Positions 6,435 to 11,534 of a stretch of 11,534 nucleotides of DNA are shown piece after piece. Numbering within the stretch: position 1 is the first letter of the stretch; each line of letters starts with the position of its first letter. The translations under genes and the position numbers were made by a program. The stretch lies in assembly GCA_028293055.1 (NCBI GenBank), contig JAQGLD010000223.1, positions 1 through 11,534 of the forward strand, in the 5' to 3' direction. Origin of the DNA: Alphaproteobacteria bacterium. GTDB lineage: Bacteria > Pseudomonadota > Alphaproteobacteria > Sphingomonadales > Sphingomonadaceae. The notes below the pieces were generated by a model, which was not told the DNA's origin, did no database searches, and saw only the letters and a list, made by a program, of their open reading frames with translations.

Positions 6435-7865
6435 TCAAGTGAAAAGCTTGTGCGGGTTCATGATCCCGGCAGGGTCCAGCGCCTTCTTGATCGCGGCCTG
6501 GGCAGCCAGCAGGGCGGGGTCGGCGGTGCGCATCAGCTCGCCTATCTTATGTTGCCCGATGCCGTGCTCAGCCGAGATCGATCCGCCCTCGGAAGTGACC
6601 AGATCATGGACCAAAGCGGTCATCTTCCCGCCATTGACCGAGATCCACGCGGCGGCGTCCCCATCTTCCGGCGGAAGCACGTTATAGTGGAGGTTGCCGT
6701 CGCCGAGATGGCCGAAAGCGACGATCCGAGTGCCTGGAAACCCCCGTTCGATCGCCGCGCGGGCCTTGTCCATGAACTCCGGAAGCCGGGAAACCGGGAC
6801 GGAGATGTCGTGCTTGACCGAGGGGCCCTCGAGCCGCTCCGCCTCGGCGATCGATTCCCGGATCCGCCACAGGCCCTGCGCCTGGGCTTCCGAGGCGGCG
6901 AGCATCGCGTCGAGGGCGAGCCCGCTGTCGAGCGCCTCGGCAAGCGCTTCGGAGATCAGGGCATCTGCTTCGGAGCCGCTTCCCGGCGAGACCAGTTCGA
7001 TCAGCACGTTCCAGGCGTGGAGCTCGGCGAGCGGCGCGCGGACTCCCGGTATGTGATGGAGGACCGAGACGAGCACCTCGCGCGGTACCAGCTCGAAGGC
7101 CTCGACGCTCTCCCCGAGCCGGCCCTCCAGCCAGCGCAGCAGGCGTAGCGCATCGGCAGGGGAGGCGATCCCGACCCAGGCGACCGCTCGCGATCCCGGC
7201 GCCGGCACCAGCTTCAGGCTTGCGGCAGTGACAATTCCGAGCGTGCCTTCGCCGCCGATCAGCAATTGCTTGAGGTCGTAGCCGCGATTGTCCTTTCGAA
7301 GCGCCGACAGGCCCGAATAAAGCGATCCGTCGGGCAGCACCGCTTCGATCCCGAGGACCAGCGAGCGCATCGGTCCGAACCGAAGCACCTGGGTTCCCCC
7401 GGCATTCGTCGAGACGAGACCGCCGACCGTCGCCGAGCCCTTCGCTCCGAGCGACAGCGGGAAGCGGCGGCCGGCCTGCTCGGCCGCCTCATGGACCTGG
7501 GTCAGGATGACGCCGGCTTCGGCGACCAGCGCATTCTCGTCCTGGGAGAGACTTCTTATCCGGTTGAGCCGCCGCGTCGAAAGCAGCAGCGACCGGCCGT
7601 CGGCCTCGGGCGTGGCGCCGCCGACCATCGATGTGTTACCGCCTTGCGGCACCAGCCCGACGCGCTCGCTCGCACAGCGGGCGACGATGGTCCGGACTTC
7701 CTCGGCCGTCGCCGGAGAGAGCAGGGCGGCCGCGGCGCCCTGATATCGCCCCCGCCAGTCGGTCAGCCAGGGCTTCATGTCGTTCGGATCGCTCGAGAAT
7801 CCGCGCGGTCCGAGCGCTGCGGCCAAATCGGAGAGAAGCGCAGCTGAGGGCGGACGAAGGGCCAT
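6435..7865 (-). CDS. FAD-binding oxidoreductase, D-2-hydroxyacid (D-lactate / D-2-hydroxyglutarate) dehydrogenase family
   Basis: Flavoenzyme that oxidises a D-2-hydroxyacid to the 2-oxoacid and passes electrons to an acceptor (GlcD, Dld2 and D2HGDH group). From the ATG at 7865 it has 476 residues. The N-terminal FAD-binding PCMH domain shows the loop PQGGNTSMVGG (73-83), SLGAKGSATVGG with STNAGG (138-157) and GGEGTLGIVT (204-213). The C-terminal FAD-oxidase domain shows GHLGDGNLH (385-393) and EHGIGQ (433-438), the His-containing motifs that bind metal and substrate in this family, and ends with the usual MNPHKLF. The frame is open upstream to a GTG at 7919 (preceded by GAGGGG) and an ATG at 7895; I prefer 7865 because family members begin near this point, although its GGGAGG lies only one base away. 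The exact substrate is not predictable. No link to the polysaccharide genes is evident. Confidence 0.9.
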   Translation of the reverse strand: MALRPPSAALLSDLAAALGPRGFSSDPNDMKPWLTDWRGRYQGAAAALLSPATAEEVRTIVARCASERVGLVPQGGNTSMVGGATPEADGRSLLLSTRRLNRIRSLSQDENALVAEAGVILTQVHEAAEQAGRRFPLSLGAKGSATVGGLVSTNAGGTQVLRFGPMRSLVLGIEAVLPDGSLYSGLSALRKDNRGYDLKQLLIGGEGTLGIVTAASLKLVPAPGSRAVAWVGIASPADALRLLRWLEGRLGESVEAFELVPREVLVSVLHHIPGVRAPLAELHAWNVLIELVSPGSGSEADALISEALAEALDSGLALDAMLAASEAQAQGLWRIRESIAEAERLEGPSVKHDISVPVSRLPEFMDKARAAIERGFPGTRIVAFGHLGDGNLHYNVLPPEDGDAAAWISVNGGKMTALVHDLVTSEGGSISAEHGIGQHKIGELMRTADPALLAAQAAIKKALDPAGIMNPHKLFT

Positions 7866-7962
7866 GCCTCCCACTGACCCACCGAACGGGCGCATGCAAA
7901 CCGATTCGCGCGGCCGCACGCCGCCCCTCGGCTAGACACTTGCGGCCTCTGCGCTTCGGGTT

Positions 7963-7989
7963 CAGACTGTTTGAAACGTCCCGAGTCTG
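7963..7989. repeat. Inverted repeat CAGACT / AGTCTG upstream of the TPS genes
   Basis: Perfect six-base arms (7963-7968 and 7984-7989) separated by 15 bases that include the small palindrome GTTTGAAAC (7969-7977). It could be an operator or a weak leader hairpin 45-70 bases before the predicted tpsB start. No T-run follows, so it is not a terminator. Confidence 0.4.
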
Positions 7990-8020
7990 GCTGTGGCGGG
8001 GTGCGGCAGCTCGGGCCAGT

Positions 8021-8027
8021 AGGGGGG
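8021..8027 (+). promoter_or_regulatory. Ribosome binding site AGGGGGG supporting the TTG start of tpsB
   Basis: AGGGGGG ends six bases before the TTG at 8034, which is the best-placed start for a protein with a normal signal peptide. It contains a run of six G followed closely by five T (8031-8035). Confidence 0.5.
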
Positions 8028-8033
8028 CGCTTT

Positions 8034-9860
8034 TTGGACCGAGCCTGCTCGACGAGGCGTGATTCTCGCTGGCGCTCGGTCTTTGCATCGGGACTGCTTT
8101 CCTTGCCGGGCGCAGTGGCCTTGCTATCGCCGCTTCATGCCCAGGCCGCTCCGATCGTGCCGCGGCCTCCGACACCGGAGGAAGTCCGGCGGCAGACCGG
8201 GACCGCGCCGGTCCAGCGTCCCTCGCGTCTGACCATCGAAGGCGGAATCGAGCGCTCGCCATGCGCGCTCGCGGGCGACGCCTATGGCAGCATCCGCTTC
8301 ACCCCGCGGAGTATCGCCTTCGACGGGCTGAAGGGACTTCCGGCGGAAAGCCTGGCCGAGGCCTGGCGCCCCTATCTCGGTCGCGAGCAGCCGATCGGGA
8401 TCCTGTGCGAGATCAGGGACCGCGCCGCGGCGATCCTGCGCGATGCAGGTTATGTCGCAGGAATCGAGATACCCGAGCAGAGGATCGCAGACGGATCGAT
8501 CCGCCTGCGAGTCCTGATGGGCAAGATCGTCGCGATCCGGGTTCGCGGCGACGCCGGACGCGCCGAGGGGCTGATCGCCTCCTATCTCGGACGCTTGAAG
8601 GACGAGGCGGTGTTCAACCGCTTCGACGCAGAGCGCTATCTGCTGCTCGCGCGCGATCTGCCCGGCTACGATATCAGGCTCACCTTGCGATCGGCCGGGA
8701 CTGCGCCCGGCGAGTTGATCGGGGACGTCACCGTCGTTCGGCGCGTCGCCGATATCGACTTCAACGTGCAGGATTTCGGCTCGACCGCGCTCGGACGCTG
8801 GGGCGGCCTGGTCCGGGCGAGCGTCTACGGCATCACGGGAATGGGCGACCGAACCAGCCTCGGCTTCTTCTCCACGTCCGATTTCGACGAGCAGCGTACG
8901 GTCGAGATCGGCCACGAGATGCGGCTCGGCGGCGAAGGCTTCGCGCTCGGCGGCTCCTTCACTTATTCCTGGGCCCACCCCGATGTGAACGATCCGGCGC
9001 TCGATATCCGCGCCCGCACCCTGCTCGCCAGCGTCCAGGCGAGCTATCCCTTCCGCCGCACGCTCGCCGAGACTCTTCGCGGAGTCGCCGGGGTCGACCT
9101 GGTCAACCAGCGAGTCGCGATCAATCATCTCCCGCTCAGCCGCGACCGGCTTCGAGTGGCCTTCGCCAGGCTCGATTTCGAGAGCGTGGATCCCGGCAGC
9201 TTCGGCGCTCGAACCGGCTATTCGGGCGCCGAGCCATTGTGGCGCCTCACCGGCAGCCTCGAGCTTCGCAAGGGACTTGCGATCCTCGGGGCGAGCGATT
9301 CGTGCGGAGCCAATCTGGCGCGCTGCGCGGCCCCGGGCGTCGTACCGCCGAGCCGGCTCGAGGGCGACCCGACCGCGACCCTGGTGCGAATGCAGGCCCT
9401 CGGCGAGTACCGGCCGGTGCCAAAGCTCACCCTTGGGGTGGGCGTGCGCGGCCAATATGCCGGCAAGCCCCTGCTCAGCTTCGAGGAATATGCCGCCGGC
9501 AATTATACGGTCGGGCGCGGCTACGATCCCGGCGCCCTGCTCGGCGATCGCGGCTTCGGAGTGCAGACCGAGCTTCGCTACGGCAGCCTGATTCCGCCCA
9601 ACGCCAGGGCGCTGATGATCCAGCCTTATGCCTTTTTCGACACGGCCTGGATCCGCAACGAGGATCGGCTGCTCGCTACCGGCGGGCACCGCAGCCTTGC
9701 ATCGGTCGGCGGCGGCGCCCGGGCTGCGTTCGGCGATCGCGCCTTTCTCGACGCGGTGCTCGCAGTCCCGCTCGAGCGGGCCGGGCTGCAGACACGCCGC
9801 GGCGGAGTCCGTTTCCTGATTTCGCTCACGACGCGTTTCTCTCCGGGGACAAGCCGATGA
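8034..9860 (+). CDS. Two-partner secretion outer-membrane transporter TpsB (ShlB/FhaC/HecB family)
   Basis: Outer-membrane Omp85-superfamily barrel that secretes the TpsA encoded next. From the TTG at 8034 it has 608 residues. A signal peptide (Arg-rich start, hydrophobic stretch, cleavage after HAQA at about 38) leads to a proline-rich linker. Two POTRA domains follow (about 85-163 and 164-237), then a C-terminal 16-strand barrel (about 239-608). The conserved lid-loop motif is VGRGYDPG (493-500), the VRGY equivalent, and the following barrel strand has FFDTAW (534-539). The last residues before the short tail, with alternating hydrophobics (RFLISLTTRF), fit a closing beta strand. Cysteines at about 77/125 and 424/431 could pair. 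The frame is open back to TTG 7971 and GTG 8001; I chose 8034 for its Shine-Dalgarno and signal peptide. It overlaps tpsA by four bases (ATGA), so the two are co-translated. Confidence 0.92.
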   Translation: MDRACSTRRDSRWRSVFASGLLSLPGAVALLSPLHAQAAPIVPRPPTPEEVRRQTGTAPVQRPSRLTIEGGIERSPCALAGDAYGSIRFTPRSIAFDGLKGLPAESLAEAWRPYLGREQPIGILCEIRDRAAAILRDAGYVAGIEIPEQRIADGSIRLRVLMGKIVAIRVRGDAGRAEGLIASYLGRLKDEAVFNRFDAERYLLLARDLPGYDIRLTLRSAGTAPGELIGDVTVVRRVADIDFNVQDFGSTALGRWGGLVRASVYGITGMGDRTSLGFFSTSDFDEQRTVEIGHEMRLGGEGFALGGSFTYSWAHPDVNDPALDIRARTLLASVQASYPFRRTLAETLRGVAGVDLVNQRVAINHLPLSRDRLRVAFARLDFESVDPGSFGARTGYSGAEPLWRLTGSLELRKGLAILGASDSCGANLARCAAPGVVPPSRLEGDPTATLVRMQALGEYRPVPKLTLGVGVRGQYAGKPLLSFEEYAAGNYTVGRGYDPGALLGDRGFGVQTELRYGSLIPPNARALMIQPYAFFDTAWIRNEDRLLATGGHRSLASVGGGARAAFGDRAFLDAVLAVPLERAGLQTRRGGVRFLISLTTRFSPGTSR

Positions 9861-11534
9861 AAGCCGAGACCAGCTGGCTTGGGCGCAGACGGTCCGCCCT
9901 TCTTCTCTCCTGCGCGGTCGGCACGATCGCCGCCATGGCGCTTCGCGCCGAGCCGGCCGCGGCCCAGGCCTTCCAGGGCGCCCATGTCGTCACGTCCGGG
10001 GCTGCCACCCGCACCATCACCGGACCGACCAGCGAGACCATCCAGGTCGAGAGCCCGTCGGCGATCATCAACTGGACTCCGACAGCGCCGGTTGGCTCGG
10101 GGACGATCGACTTCCTGCCCTCGGGCAACACCGCGACGTTCCAGAATGGACCCAACAACAACGACTTCATGGTTCTCAACCGGATCATTCCCAAGGATCT
10201 CGGCCAGAAGATCGCCTTCAACGGCCATGTGATCAGTCAGCTGAAGAATAGCGGCGGGACCATCGTACGCGGCGGCACGATCGTCTTCTACTCTCCGGCC
10301 GGGATCATAGTCGGATCGAAATCCGTGTTCGATGTCGGCAGTCTCCTGCTGACCACCATCGATCCGATCGTCGCGCCGGGCGGAAGCTTCTTCAACGCCG
10401 GAACCTACGATCTGCGCGGGGAGGTCGACGCCAAGAGCTCGATTCTCATCCAGCAGGGCGCTCAGATCAATGCGCCGGTGGACGGTTCCTACGTCGCGAT
10501 CGCCTCGCCGGTGGTCCAGCAGATCGGCAACATCCGGGTGAACGGCTCGATCGGCTATGTCGCTGCGGAGAGCCTGACACTCAACATCAACGAAGGCTTG
10601 TTCGACATCGAGGTCGCCCGCGGCAGCAGCAGCGCGGCCGATACGCTCGTCCATCAGGGGACGACCGGCGGCCCGGCGAGCACCGCCGCTGCGGACGTCC
10701 AGAAGATCTACATGGTCGCGGTGCCGCGCAATGCTGCGATCAACCTGCTGTTGCAGGGCAATGTCGGCTACGACGCTGCATCCGCCGCCGTCGAGAATGG
10801 CGAGATCATCCTGTCCGCCGGCTACAATGTCGCCGGCACCGCCCACGAGGCGAGCCAGCTCAATTCGACCGGCGCCACCATCACCATCAGCCAGGCGCGG
10901 ATTACATCCGACCTGACCGGAATTGCGACCACCAGCGCCAGCGCGATCTCGAATTCCGGACAGCTCGTCTCTTCCACCCAGGACGTCACCCTGGTCGCTC
11001 CGGACTCAAGGATCGCGACCAGTGGCGGGGCCGTGACGATCGGCGGCAGCGCCATCGTCACGACCGGGCACGGTAACGACTTCTTTCACTTCGCCTCGAG
11101 CGGCGGCACCGCGCAGGTGCTCGCCAATGGCGGGGGGATCGACATTGCCGGGGACCTCTCGGTCGTCGCCAGCAATGTCGGGACCGGTTCGGGCGACGTG
11201 ACTGGCGGTCTTGCGCGAGTCTCCGCGGCCGGCGGAACGATCACGATCGGCCGCAGTGCCGCGGTCGAGGCTAACGCGACGCCCGGCGAAGTGGCCGCCG
11301 GCGCGGGTGTCGGCGCCGCCAACGGCGGCACGGCCGAAATACTGGCGAGCTTCGCGGGCAGCGTCACCGTCGGCGGCCGGTCGGAGATAAGCGCCCAGGG
11401 GATCGGCGGACTCAGCTTCGACGGTCCCGGCCCCGGTGTGGCAAGGGGCGGCACCGCCCAGGTCAGGTCCGACGGCAATGGCAGCTCGATCAGCTTCAAT
11501 AGCGGGCTGACCCTCGACGCCAGCGGTTTCGGCG
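9857..11534 (+). CDS. Two-partner secretion exoprotein TpsA (filamentous haemagglutinin N-terminal domain), 3' end cut by window edge
   Basis: Large secreted exoprotein, exported by the TpsB just upstream. The frame opens at ATG 9857 inside the tpsB stop and remains open for 559 codons to the window end; GGGGA lies eight bases before the ATG. A long signal peptide (basic RRR at 10-12, hydrophobic 13-29, cleavage near the Ala-rich PAAAQA at 33-38) is followed by a TPS secretion domain (about 40-250). That domain contains NDFMVLNRI (102-110), HVISQL, and YSPAGIIVG with FDVGSLLLTT (145-167), which matches the usual NPNGI-type segment in position, with SPAG in place of NPNG. Thereafter the sequence is Gly/Ala/Ser/Thr/Val-rich with short beta-strand periodicity, typical of a right-handed beta-helix. 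From about residue 416 it forms imperfect repeats. No cysteine occurs after the signal peptide. Adhesin is the likeliest role; a toxin or another effector tip beyond the window cannot be excluded. Confidence 0.9.
   Translation, partial: MKAETSWLGRRRSALLLSCAVGTIAAMALRAEPAAAQAFQGAHVVTSGAATRTITGPTSETIQVESPSAIINWTPTAPVGSGTIDFLPSGNTATFQNGPNNNDFMVLNRIIPKDLGQKIAFNGHVISQLKNSGGTIVRGGTIVFYSPAGIIVGSKSVFDVGSLLLTTIDPIVAPGGSFFNAGTYDLRGEVDAKSSILIQQGAQINAPVDGSYVAIASPVVQQIGNIRVNGSIGYVAAESLTLNINEGLFDIEVARGSSSAADTLVHQGTTGGPASTAAADVQKIYMVAVPRNAAINLLLQGNVGYDAASAAVENGEIILSAGYNVAGTAHEASQLNSTGATITISQARITSDLTGIATTSASAISNSGQLVSSTQDVTLVAPDSRIATSGGAVTIGGSAIVTTGHGNDFFHFASSGGTAQVLANGGGIDIAGDLSVVASNVGTGSGDVTGGLARVSAAGGTITIGRSAAVEANATPGEVAAGAGVGAANGGTAEILASFAGSVTVGGRSEISAQGIGGLSFDGPGPGVARGGTAQVRSDGNGSSISFNSGLTLDASGFG
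11102..11534 (+). repeat. Imperfect 34-41-residue protein repeat in TpsA, continuing past the window
   Basis: Four units start at TpsA residues 416 (GGTAQV), 450 (GGLARV), 490 (GGTAEI) and 531 (GGTAQV). Each continues with three variable residues, a Gly-rich turn, a strand such as IDIAG, ITIG, VTVGG or ISF, and a segment such as VVASN, VEAN, ISAQG or LDASG. Spacings are 34, 40 and 41 residues. The repeat is at protein level; the DNA copies have diverged. Confidence 0.65.

Larger units (their letters stand above)
7866..8033. other. Divergent intergenic region between the dehydrogenase and the two-partner secretion genes
   Basis: About 168 bases that must carry the control signals for both directions. 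I find no convincing -35/-10 pair. It contains an inverted repeat (7963-7989), a purine-rich AGGGGGG that fits a ribosome binding site for the rightward gene, and in-frame upstream extensions of both flanking genes (GTG 7919 leftward; TTG 7971 and GTG 8001 rightward). Confidence 0.6.

Noticed and set aside
5649..7148. Long plus-strand open frame (about 499 codons) crossing the phosphatase and dehydrogenase genes
   Set aside because: It spans two well-supported minus-strand genes and their gap, shows no domain pattern and has low-complexity composition, so it is a shadow frame.
8124..9689. Long minus-strand open frame (about 521 codons) opposite tpsB
   Set aside because: Its translation is rich in Arg, Asp, Gln and Ala with no recognisable domain, while the plus strand encodes a complete TpsB with family motifs. 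Long antisense frames are expected in GC-rich DNA.
9626..10846. Minus-strand open frame (about 406 codons) opposite tpsA and the end of tpsB
   Set aside because: Asp/Arg/Gly-rich shadow of the TpsA frame, which has a signal peptide, TPS domain and coupled start.

Overview
The window is GC-rich DNA, densely packed with genes, and reads as an alphaproteobacterium, most likely a sphingomonad (Sphingomonadales). This rests on codon bias, protein flavour and gene content (Wzy-type ligase, fused Wzz/BY-kinase, GumB-like export lipoprotein, sphingomonad-type TpsB/TpsA). It is a judgement from reading, not a database result. I see no tRNA, rRNA, CRISPR or transposase gene. No gap between genes exceeds about 170 bases.

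Left half, minus strand (about 1-5400): an exopolysaccharide or capsule assembly and export operon read from right to left. A predicted promoter (5429-5456) with an inverted repeat directly upstream (5457-5475) precedes a short outer-membrane polysaccharide export lipoprotein (4626-5393). Next come a 748-residue fusion of a Wzz/PCP chain-length regulator with a cytoplasmic BY-kinase ending in a (Gly-Tyr)6 tail (2340-4586), an uncharacterised membrane-anchored helical-repeat plus beta-rich protein (1121-2350), and an O-antigen ligase/Wzy-family membrane protein (1-1124) that runs off the left edge. The last three genes are joined by an 11-base and a 4-base overlap, which points to translational coupling. 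The proposed flow is: ligase or polymerase (inner membrane) to PCP/kinase (inner membrane and periplasm) to OPX lipoprotein (outer membrane).

Middle, minus strand (5532-7865): a PPP-family metallophosphatase and an FAD-linked D-2-hydroxyacid dehydrogenase of the GlcD/D2HGDH type. The phosphatase lies directly upstream of the polysaccharide operon and no Wzb-type tyrosine phosphatase is visible, so it is a candidate, unproven, partner of the kinase. The dehydrogenase looks metabolic and unrelated.

Right part, plus strand (8034-11534): a divergently transcribed two-partner secretion pair. TpsB is an outer-membrane transporter of the FhaC/ShlB type. TpsA is a secreted exoprotein whose start overlaps the tpsB stop (ATGA) and which is still open at the right edge. 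After its TPS secretion domain, TpsA enters a Gly/Ala/Val-rich imperfect repeat of about 34-41 residues. A secreted adhesin-like protein next to a polysaccharide export operon suggests a joint role in matrix or biofilm formation, by analogy with known TPS adhesins that bind polysaccharide. That link is inference.
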